The translations under genes and the position numbers were made by a program. The notes beneath the pieces were generated by a model. It was given only the letters and a program-made list of their open reading frames with translations, ran no database searches and was not told where the DNA came from. Shown piece by piece: positions 1-4,857 of a stretch of 5,608 nucleotides of DNA. The DNA lies in the NCBI GenBank assembly GCA_913058025.1, contig CAJXPN010000353.1:1-5608 (forward strand), in the 5' to 3' direction. The first letter of the stretch is position 1, and the number at the start of each line of letters is the position of its first letter. Source of the DNA: an uncultured Myxococcales bacterium. Lineage in GTDB: Bacteria > Myxococcota_A > Bradymonadia > Bradymonadales > Bradymonadaceae.

Positions 1-24
1 CTCGGAGATGTGTATAAGAGACAG
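1..24 (+). other. Untrimmed Nextera/Tn5 sequencing adapter (left end)
   Basis: Positions 6-24 are exactly the 19-base Tn5 mosaic end AGATGTGTATAAGAGACAG used in tagmentation libraries. Positions 1-5 (CTCGG) match the i7-side Nextera overhang that precedes it. This is synthetic sequence, not genome. Translated, it yields the well-known artefactual peptides MCIRDR and MYKRQ, so any start codon placed here (ATG at 8, GTG at 10) is false. Confidence 0.98.
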
Positions 25-795
25 GTCTTGCTCCACGAGTGCGGACACAACGTGCTCTTCCGCACGCGCGGGCTCAACACACTGGTGGGCCACCTGTGCG
101 GGTTCCTCTGCTTCATCCCTTACCGCGCGTGGGTCACGATCCACTCGAAGCACCACAAGTGGACGGGCTGGCAGGACCTCGACCCGACGACGGCCTCGCT
201 CGTCCCGAGGGAGCTCGGCGCGGGCGAGCGCCTGCTCATGAACACGTGCTGGAAGTACTGGATCCCGTCGTTCTCGCTGGTCTACCGGGTCTCGAACTTC
301 TGGAACCCCGGGAAGCTGCGCAGCGTCACCCGTACGCCGGCTGACCTGCGGGCGACGGCGGCCAACGCGCTCGTGCTCTTCGCGCTGTATGTGGCGCTGT
401 TCGTGGTGTTCGGCGCCGAGGCGATCGCGCTGGCGGTGCTCCCCGGGTTGCTGCTCTCGCTCGTGATGATCGACCCGATCATGCTCAGCCAGCACTCCCA
501 CATCCCGCTCGAGCTCAGCCACGGCGAGGACGTCCGCGCCATCAAGGCGCCCGACCAGGAGGTCTACACGCGCTCGCTGCGCTTCCCCGACTGGTTCTCC
601 CGCTTCATCCTCGTCCACTTCGACGCCCACGAGCTCCACCACATCTACCCCCAGCTCCCCGGCTACCAGCTCCGCCACGTCGACTACACCCCGCACAACG
701 AGGCGCACTGGTGGACATGGATCCGCAAGGCCAGGCGGATGCCCGCGGAGACGCTCCTGTTCAAGAACCGCAACGACACGGGTTCGGATGTCTAG
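25..795 (+). CDS. Fatty acid desaturase family membrane di-iron enzyme, 5'-truncated
   Basis: The reading frame is open from the adapter junction and ends at TAG 793-795, leaving 256 native residues. All three histidine boxes of the membrane desaturase/hydroxylase superfamily are present: H4-E-C-G-H8 (HxxxH), H40-S-K-H43-H44 (HxxHH) and H202-E-L-H205-H206 (HxxHH, followed by IYPQLPGYQL). An extra QHSHIP motif at 156-161 also suits the family. Hydrophobic segments lie near residues 17-33, 113-129 and 133-149. In this family the histidines bind two irons that use O2 to desaturate or hydroxylate an acyl chain at the inner membrane. Box 1 normally lies some 80-100 residues from the N-terminus, so roughly that much is missing. 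Acyl-lipid desaturase is the likeliest role. A carotenoid hydroxylase or ketolase of the same fold cannot be excluded, and substrate and double-bond position cannot be read. The truncation is caused by the adapter end, not by mutation. Confidence 0.88.
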   Translation, partial: VLLHECGHNVLFRTRGLNTLVGHLCGFLCFIPYRAWVTIHSKHHKWTGWQDLDPTTASLVPRELGAGERLLMNTCWKYWIPSFSLVYRVSNFWNPGKLRSVTRTPADLRATAANALVLFALYVALFVVFGAEAIALAVLPGLLLSLVMIDPIMLSQHSHIPLELSHGEDVRAIKAPDQEVYTRSLRFPDWFSRFILVHFDAHELHHIYPQLPGYQLRHVDYTPHNEAHWWTWIRKARRMPAETLLFKNRNDTGSDV

Positions 796-824
796 AGCAC
801 ACGTGCTCCTGGCGACAAGCCAGG
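795..824 (+). terminator. Stacked hairpins just after the desaturase stop
   Basis: Two adjacent inverted repeats start at the last base of the stop codon. GAGCAC-ac-GTGCTC (795-808) is a 6-bp repeat with a 2-base centre. CCTGGC-gacaa-GCCAGG (808-824) is a perfect 6-bp stem with a 5-base loop. No T-tract follows, so a canonical intrinsic terminator is not supported. The position suggests transcript-end structure, or a DNA-binding site in the case of the first palindrome. Confidence 0.3.
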
Positions 825-920
825 CGCACCTGAACTCCTGGTTCATGTCCGCGAACCCGATCGCTTCGAGGACGACGTGCGGCGTCGAGGTCATGGTTCA
901 TTGGTGTCCAGTTGAGCGAA

Positions 921-932
921 GAGCACGTGCTC
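921..932. promoter_or_regulatory. Perfect 12-bp palindrome, candidate operator
   Basis: GAGCACGTGCTC is a perfect palindrome whose left edge lies 52 bases upstream of the predicted -35 hexamer. The same half-sites recur with a 2-base insertion at 795-808 (GAGCAC-ac-GTGCTC). Two related palindromes 113 bases apart, upstream of one promoter, suggest sites for a dimeric transcription factor. The protein is unknown and no regulator gene lies in the window. Confidence 0.4.
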
Positions 933-972
933 GGTGGCCAGGAGCTCGATGAGGTGGGAAGGCAAGAGGCAC

Positions 973-1000
973 ATGACAACGCGAGCTAACTCGTTATCAT
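973..1000 (+). promoter_or_regulatory. Sigma70-like promoter for the dehydrogenase gene
   Basis: ATGACA at 973-978 matches the -35 consensus TTGACA in 5 of 6 positions. TATCAT at 995-1000 matches the -10 consensus TATAAT in 5 of 6. The spacer is 16 bases. It sits in the most AT-rich part of an otherwise GC-rich window and faces the dehydrogenase. Transcription would begin near 1007, giving a leader of about 140 bases. Confidence 0.55.
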
Positions 1001-1091
1001 TCATCAGGAATGCCCGTGTCTGAGCCCTCAGTGGCCGTGGCAACCTCCGACTGCCCTCTGCACGGCGTTCTCTTTCGAGCGATCTCAGACA

Positions 1092-1139
1092 CTTCGGGTC
1101 TCATCCAGACACGCATGATCAGAGCCCAGAGACCCGAAG
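1092..1139 (+). promoter_or_regulatory. 11-bp inverted repeat covering the dehydrogenase ribosome binding site
   Basis: CTTCGGGTCTC (1092-1102) and GAGACCCGAAG (1129-1139) are perfect reverse complements separated by 26 bases. The right arm includes most of the GAAGG ribosome binding site (1136-1140), which is 5 bases before the GTG start at 1146. In mRNA, the paired form would bury the ribosome binding site. The direct repeat CAGACAC (1086-1092 and 1106-1112) overlaps and follows the left arm. It could be an RNA switch or thermosensor-type element controlling translation, or a DNA operator inside the leader. It matches no riboswitch class I recognise. Confidence 0.5.
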
Positions 1140-1145
1140 GATACC

Positions 1146-2135
1146 GTGATCGACCAGGCCATCTTCATCGTCGGCGCGACGACGCTCGCCGCGCTCGGGC
1201 TCGTCGCCCTCACGCGCCTGCTGGGCGCGCTCGGCCGCCTGCCTCGCCAGGACGTCTCGGGCCGATGGGTCATGGTGACCGGGTGCGACTCGGGGTTCGG
1301 CGCGGGCGTCGTCTCGGCGCTGTCGGGGCGAGGGGCACACGTGATCGCGTTCTGCCTGACCGAAGATGGCGGGGCGCGGGCACGGGATGAGGGCGCGCGC
1401 GAGGTGCACGTCGTCGACCTGACCGACGAATCGAAGGTCGACGAGGCGATCGAGCGCGTACGTCGGCAGTGCGGCGGGCAGCTCTGGGGGCTCGTGCACA
1501 ACGCGGGCGTGGTGCAGCCCGGGTTCGTGGAGTACCTGACCGACGAGGTCTACCGCCGCGTGATGGAGGTCAACTTCTTCGCGCCCGTGCGGATGACGCG
1601 CGCCCTGCTTCCCGAGGTCCAGGCCGCCCGCGGCCGCGTGGTGCTCGTGAGCTCGGTCGACGGGATCGTGAGCCTGCCGGGCAACGCGCCCTACGACGCC
1701 TCGAAGTTCGCGCTCGAGGGCTACGCCGACGCGCTGCGCGTCGAGCAAGGCTTCTTCGGCGTGGGCGTGAGCGTGGTCAACCCCGCCACGATGAGGACCC
1801 CGCTGGCGATGACCTTCTTCGAAGGCCACCGCACCTCATGGGACCAGATGAACGAGCAGGACCCCGAGGGCTCATGGCGCGAGCGCTACACCCAGGAGTG
1901 GCTCGACGAGTACGTGACCTCCAACACGCAGGGGCTCGAGCGGATCGCGCAGGATCCTCGCCACGCCATCGACGACATCACCCACGCCCTCACCGCAAAG
2001 CGCCCCCGGTCGCGCTACCTGAGCGGCCACCTCGCCAGGACGCTCTTCTACGGGCTCTGGGTCGCGCCCGAGTCGTGGGCGCACGCCTTCAAGGTCGGCA
2101 TGGTCCAGCCACGCCCTAACCGGCCCGATGACTGA
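1146..2135 (+). CDS. Membrane-anchored short-chain dehydrogenase, retinol/17-beta-hydroxysteroid dehydrogenase-like
   Basis: This 329-residue SDR-fold oxidoreductase starts at GTG, with GAAGG 5 bases upstream. The next Met (43) lies inside the first Rossmann strand, so a later start would destroy the fold. A hydrophobic N-terminal helix (about 6-26) should anchor it in the membrane. The NAD(P)-binding motif is T45-G-C-D-S-G-F-G52. The usual NNAG reads HNAG here (118-121). The catalytic tetrad is N143, S170, Y183 and K187, with the classical spacings. TGCDSGFG, the CLTE after strand 2, ALLP..Q.ARGRV, YDASKFALEGYADALR and the C-terminal HALTAKRPRSRYLSG closely follow the animal SDR9C pattern (RDH5, RDH16, HSD17B6). 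Family enzymes interconvert hydroxyl and carbonyl groups on retinoids or steroids. The bacterial substrate is unknown, but a lipophilic alcohol is likely. It is probably the first gene of a run with the downstream lipoprotein. Confidence 0.92.
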   Translation: MIDQAIFIVGATTLAALGLVALTRLLGALGRLPRQDVSGRWVMVTGCDSGFGAGVVSALSGRGAHVIAFCLTEDGGARARDEGAREVHVVDLTDESKVDEAIERVRRQCGGQLWGLVHNAGVVQPGFVEYLTDEVYRRVMEVNFFAPVRMTRALLPEVQAARGRVVLVSSVDGIVSLPGNAPYDASKFALEGYADALRVEQGFFGVGVSVVNPATMRTPLAMTFFEGHRTSWDQMNEQDPEGSWRERYTQEWLDEYVTSNTQGLERIAQDPRHAIDDITHALTAKRPRSRYLSGHLARTLFYGLWVAPESWAHAFKVGMVQPRPNRPDD

Positions 2136-2182
2136 GACCCCACGCGCCGAGCCGCCCCACCGACGAACCGCTCGCTCTATCC

Positions 2183-2189
2183 GGAAGGA
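2183..2189 (+). promoter_or_regulatory. Ribosome binding site fixing the lipoprotein start
   Basis: GGAAGGA lies 7 bases before the ATG at 2197. An earlier in-frame ATG at 2128 overlaps the dehydrogenase stop, has no such site, and would put 23 hydrophilic, Arg-rich residues in front of the signal peptide. Confidence 0.8.
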
Positions 2190-2196
2190 CCCTCGT

Positions 2197-3504
2197 ATGA
2201 ACCGACCCACGCACCTGCTCGGGCTCCTCGCGGCCACCACCTTGCTCGGCTGCGCCACCACGCCCCCGGCGCCCGAGCCCGAGTCCTACGATCCCAAAAT
2301 GGCCTTCACGCTCCGAGGGAGCGTCTACTCCTGGACGCTCGAGGTCCTCGACGCGCGCCTGGCCGATCCGCGCAGCCTGCCCGAAGACCAGCTGCTGTCC
2401 CTGGCGAGCGCGTGCGCGCGCATCCTCGCGGCGAACCCCGACCACGCGGACGCGCCCGCCGTCCGGGCGCACCTGGACAGCCTTCGCGCGCTCATCGAGG
2501 CGAACCCACCCGCGCGCGCTCATCTCGCCAACGACGCGTCGGGGAGCACGCTCATCAAGCTCGACCTGAACACACTGCGCCGCGACGTCGAGCTCGCCAC
2601 CCCCCGGACCTACGCCCGCACGCTCGGCGCGGTCGAGGGCTGGATCACGCACAACCCGAACCACGCCGTCCTCCCCGAGCTGCGCGCCATGGCCGCCACG
2701 CTCCGGGTCGTCCCGGTCACCGAGTCGGCCCGTCTGGCCAGCTACTACGTGGTCAACGGCGCGCAGGTCGGAGGTTACCACGCGTCCGCGCGCGCCCTGC
2801 TCACCCGGCCTCGCGTCATGGTCGATTTCGCGCTCGCCGAGCACTACGCCCCCAGAGACTCAAACGCCGCGCCGACGCTCGTGATGCGCCCGCGTGGGCG
2901 CGCGCCCAAGGCGACCCGGGGCACCGCGCGCGTCGTCCCCATCACCCGGGTCGCCGGCCACATGTGCTCACGCCTCGGTCTCGGGATCTCATCGCTCACC
3001 GAGTACTGGGGCACCGAGTGCCGGCGCGAAGCGTCCTCGGCCTGGGTCGCCGCGCTCACCGATCGCGCGCTCTACCTTCGAGACGGCGCGCTCGATCCCG
3101 AGGCCCTCGACGCGGCGCTCTCGGCGATCTGGATCGACCCCGACGCCACGCTCTCGGGCTCCCCCGCGCGTGACCTCTACGCGCTCTACCAGCCGAGCGT
3201 CGCGGCGCACCTGCGCGTCTGGAAGAACATCCAACGCGTCGGGGAGCGCAAGATCATGAAGGGCTGGCGGGCCGAAAGAAAGCGCTCGGCCATGAACGGC
3301 GGCGACCTCGTCCACTCCTTCTACAGAGACCGCGCGCGCTTCCCTGGCGTCTTCGAAGGGTTCTCGGCGCGAGACAGGGCCGCGACCGAGATCTATGGGT
3401 TCTGGCTGCGCCGCATCGACGACGGCACCGCCCCCGTGATCCTGGATCACGCGAAGCGCCTCACCACGCAGTACGACCCCGCGCTCCACGACGAGGTCTT
3501 CTGA
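2197..3504 (+). CDS. Lipoprotein of unknown function with a signal peptide and lipobox
   Basis: I do not recognise the family of this 435-residue protein. The ATG at 2197 is chosen because GGAAGGA (2183-2189) lies 7 bases upstream and a typical type II signal peptide follows: short basic start, hydrophobic residues 7-18, and lipobox L16-L17-G18-C19. It should be lipidated at C19 and held at the periplasmic or outer-membrane face. A Pro-rich linker (23-33) follows. Residues 60-170 look helical and contain a loose internal repeat: NPDHADAPAVRAHLDSLR (80-97) resembles NPNHAVLPELRAMAATLR (153-170). The middle (about 225-250) is basic and Pro/Arg-rich. C257 and C275 could form a disulfide; C73 is the only other Cys. 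The C-terminal third is Trp/Tyr/Arg-rich (residues 320-420). It starts 61 bases after the dehydrogenase stop and ends 84 bases before the thioredoxin start, suggesting one transcript. Confidence 0.85.
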   Translation: MNRPTHLLGLLAATTLLGCATTPPAPEPESYDPKMAFTLRGSVYSWTLEVLDARLADPRSLPEDQLLSLASACARILAANPDHADAPAVRAHLDSLRALIEANPPARAHLANDASGSTLIKLDLNTLRRDVELATPRTYARTLGAVEGWITHNPNHAVLPELRAMAATLRVVPVTESARLASYYVVNGAQVGGYHASARALLTRPRVMVDFALAEHYAPRDSNAAPTLVMRPRGRAPKATRGTARVVPITRVAGHMCSRLGLGISSLTEYWGTECRREASSAWVAALTDRALYLRDGALDPEALDAALSAIWIDPDATLSGSPARDLYALYQPSVAAHLRVWKNIQRVGERKIMKGWRAERKRSAMNGGDLVHSFYRDRARFPGVFEGFSARDRAATEIYGFWLRRIDDGTAPVILDHAKRLTTQYDPALHDEVF

Positions 3505-3540
3505 ACCCCCGGGCGCGCTCTGCCTCGATCGAAGTCGCGT

Positions 3541-3568
3541 TTGGCGATCGCGAGCGTGGGAGTATCCT
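3541..3568 (+). promoter_or_regulatory. Weak sigma70-like promoter before thioredoxin
   Basis: TTGGCG (3541-3546) and TATCCT (3563-3568) each match 4 of 6 consensus positions, with a 16-base spacer. Transcription would start near 3575, just before the ribosome binding site GGAGGAG at 3579-3585. A 9-base half-site GAGCACACG (3571-3579) identical to 795-803 lies at the presumed start. All of these are short matches and could be chance. Confidence 0.3.
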
Positions 3569-3588
3569 TGGAGCACACGGAGGAGAAC

Positions 3589-3978
3589 ATGAGCGAACAC
3601 GTCATCCACATCACCGAACGCACCCAACTCGCCGAGCTGATGAGGCCGGGCGGCCCGACCGGCATCATCGACTTCTGGGCCGGCTGGTGTGGCCCCTGCA
3701 AGATGATGGGGCCACACTTCGACGCCGTCGCCGAGCAGTACACCGACGAGCCCGTGGGCTTCTACAAGCTCAACACCGAGGAGCACCCGCAGCTCGCCGC
3801 GTCCTTCAACGTGCGCTCGCTGCCCACGGTCCTCATCGTACACGACGGCCAGGTCCTCGACGTCATGATCGGCGCGAAGGACTCACGCGCGCTGGCCAAG
3901 AAGGCCGACTGGGCGCTCTCGAAGGCGCGCGGCGAGGGGTTCTTCGACCGCCTCTTCGGGCGCAAGAACGAGTCGTAG
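3589..3978 (+). CDS. Thioredoxin with a short C-terminal extension
   Basis: This is a 129-residue single-domain thioredoxin. The ATG at 3589 follows a strong GGAGGAG site (3579-3585). An upstream TTG at 3541 would add 16 residues and lacks such a site. Key residues are the active site W33-C34-G35-P36-C37, the buried acid D28 in the IIDFWAGWCGPCK strand, the cis-proline P79 (SLPT), and the glycine bulge near G95. There is no signal peptide, so it should act in the cytoplasm as a disulfide reductant recharged by thioredoxin reductase, for which no gene is visible. About 15 residues beyond the usual last helix (GEGFFDRLFGRKNES, 115-129) form an aromatic/basic tail that may be an interaction or membrane-touching segment. 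It lies 84 bases after the lipoprotein. It is probably one of several thioredoxins in the genome, so I do not assign trxA. Confidence 0.95.
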   Translation: MSEHVIHITERTQLAELMRPGGPTGIIDFWAGWCGPCKMMGPHFDAVAEQYTDEPVGFYKLNTEEHPQLAASFNVRSLPTVLIVHDGQVLDVMIGAKDSRALAKKADWALSKARGEGFFDRLFGRKNES

Positions 3979-4059
3979 CCGCGCTGGCACGAGCCTCGCG
4001 ACGCCAGGTCACGATGCTCCATACGGGAAGGCTGGGGAGCGGTCGTTCGTCGCGGGCGA

Positions 4060-4081
4060 GCGGCGCCTCACCTGGCGCCGC
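4060..4081 (+). terminator. GC-rich 8-bp hairpin downstream of thioredoxin
   Basis: GCGGCGCC (4060-4067) and GGCGCCGC (4074-4081) pair perfectly around a 6-base loop, 81 bases after the thioredoxin stop. The stem is entirely G-C. No T-tract follows, so it is at best an atypical terminator or pause site between thioredoxin and the membrane protein. Confidence 0.35.
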
Positions 4082-4156
4082 GAGGTCGTGGACACCCTCG
4101 AGGTTTGGGGAGATGATGTGGGACTCGACGGACATGAGCTCACCACAGGTCAGGTG

Positions 4157-4663
4157 ATGGAAGGACCCACGAAACGAGATGGCGGCGCCAACCTGGCGCT
4201 CGCGGCCAGGCTCTCCATCATGGGCGTCATGGCAGCGTCCGCGCTCTACTCGCTGGTCTGGACCATCGACGCCCGCGCCTCTGACTCGATGGAGGCCCTC
4301 ACGCTCTTCCACGGCCCCGTGCTCGCCCTGGGCGCGCTGGTCACCCTCGTCCTGATGGTGGCCGAGTGGTTGCTGATCAAGCGCTCACCGCTCGCTGCTC
4401 TAGATTCTGCGCGGTTGTTCAACGGCACGAGGGTCGCGCGGGTCGTGCTCACGCTCGTGGCCGGGCTGAGCATCCTGGTCGCCCCCATCGTGGCCTATGA
4501 GAGCCGACCCATCGCGTACCACGGGGACAACATCGGGGCCGGGAGCTTCATGCTCGTGCTCGTCACCATGTCGATCGTCGGCGTCGTCATGAGCCTGTCC
4601 GCGATGCTCGTCACACTGATGTACGACAGCTTCATGCTCTGGTCCCGCCGACGCTCGAGCTGA
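4157..4663 (+). CDS. Small four-helix integral membrane protein of unknown function
   Basis: I recognise no family. From the ATG at 4157 it is 168 residues with a hydrophilic, charged start and four predicted membrane helices at about 13-37, 50-74, 93-114 and 130-155, ending in a basic WSRRRSS tail. The extracytoplasmic loop between helices 3 and 4 (YESRPIAYHGDNIGAG) is polar. Other marks are H52-G-P at the start of helix 2 and E70-W71 within it. The start is uncertain: ATG 4157 has AGG at 4147-4149 with 7-base spacing; an in-frame GTG at 4118 has GGGGAG 5 bases upstream and would add 13 residues; GTG 4088 is less likely. The even helix number and basic tail suggest both ends are cytoplasmic. 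It follows thioredoxin by 178 bases, with a hairpin between, so it is probably a separate unit. Confidence 0.75.
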   Translation: MEGPTKRDGGANLALAARLSIMGVMAASALYSLVWTIDARASDSMEALTLFHGPVLALGALVTLVLMVAEWLLIKRSPLAALDSARLFNGTRVARVVLTLVAGLSILVAPIVAYESRPIAYHGDNIGAGSFMLVLVTMSIVGVVMSLSAMLVTLMYDSFMLWSRRRSS

Positions 4664-4673
4664 GCGCTCGAGC
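4653..4673 (+). terminator. Repeated GCTCGAGC forming a hairpin across the membrane-protein stop
   Basis: The palindrome GCTCGAGC occurs at 4653-4660 and again at 4666-4673. The two copies can pair with each other as an 8-bp stem with a 5-base loop containing the stop codon (TGA 4661-4663). A short T-rich run, GTTTCT, follows at 4681-4686. It is possible transcript-end structure; the distance to the T-run is longer than for a standard terminator. Confidence 0.3.
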
Positions 4674-4857
4674 CCGTCACGTTTCTCGCGGAGCTCGCGA
4701 TCCTCCGCGCAGCCCTCTCGCGTGCGCGTCAGGAGCGTCGTCATGGCGCCCGAGAGGGCGTCGATGAGCGTTGGGTCATCCGAGCAGCTCGAAGCGCTCC
4801 GATGTCACGTCAGCAAAGCTGACGCTGCCGGTCACCAGGGGGCGCCCAGTGAGCAGA
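4664..4857. other. Gap between convergent genes
   Basis: This stretch of 194 bases lies between two stop codons facing each other. It holds a small CGCCC-gaga-GGGCG hairpin (4747-4760) and a 7-bp hairpin (4808-4824). I see no supportable gene. Open frames crossing it, for example from 4722, lack good start signals and family features. Confidence 0.5.
4808..4824 (-). terminator. 7-bp hairpin downstream of the Cys-repeat gene
   Basis: CGTCAGC-aaa-GCTGACG is a perfect 7-bp stem with a 3-base loop. It lies 33 bases beyond the stop of the minus-strand gene and faces the oppositely directed membrane-protein gene. The position suits a terminator for the minus-strand gene or one shared by both. Neither strand has a T-tract after the stem. 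Confidence 0.4.

Larger units (their letters stand above)
796..1145. other. 350-bp gene-free regulatory stretch
   Basis: I see no convincing gene here. The base composition is visibly less GC-rich than the flanking genes, most clearly around 970-1010. It holds two GAGCAC..GTGCTC palindromes (795-808 and 921-932), a hairpin (808-824), a distant 9-bp inverted repeat (GCTCCTGGC at 805-813 with GCCAGGAGC at 937-945), a sigma70-like promoter (973-1000), and an 11-bp inverted repeat covering the next ribosome binding site (1092-1139). If the promoter is real, the dehydrogenase has a leader of about 140 bases. Confidence 0.6.

Noticed and set aside
8..241. Reading frame beginning MCIRDR at the left edge
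   Set aside because: The start lies in adapter and the rest is an out-of-frame Ser/Arg/Thr-rich shadow of the desaturase gene.
761..979. 72-codon minus-strand frame in the gap after the desaturase
   Set aside because: It overlaps the desaturase 3' end, lacks a ribosome binding site, and its Cys/Ser/Pro/Arg composition resembles no family.
1010..1390. 126-codon frame starting in the leader of the dehydrogenase gene
   Set aside because: The AGGA before its ATG is only 1 base away, two thirds of it is an Arg-rich shadow of the dehydrogenase, and no family features appear.
1119..1829. 236-codon minus-strand frame
   Set aside because: It is antisense to the well-supported dehydrogenase. Its His/Ala/Arg-rich composition is typical of GC-rich shadow frames.
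2128..2196. Upstream ATG giving the lipoprotein 23 more residues and an 8-base overlap with the dehydrogenase
   Set aside because: It would put Arg-rich residues before the signal peptide. The ATG at 2197 has a clear ribosome binding site at proper spacing.
2116..2844. 242-codon minus-strand frame
   Set aside because: Low-complexity Gly/Arg/Val composition, antisense to the lipoprotein, which has a clear signal peptide and ribosome binding site.
3544..3551. GCGATCGC palindrome resembling the cyanobacterial HIP1 repeat
   Set aside because: I noted only one copy in the window, and the gene content does not suggest a cyanobacterium. An 8-base GC-rich palindrome is expected by chance.
2989..3843. 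284-codon minus-strand frame
   Set aside because: It spans both the lipoprotein 3' end and the thioredoxin active-site region in antisense. The sense genes have strong evidence and this frame has none.
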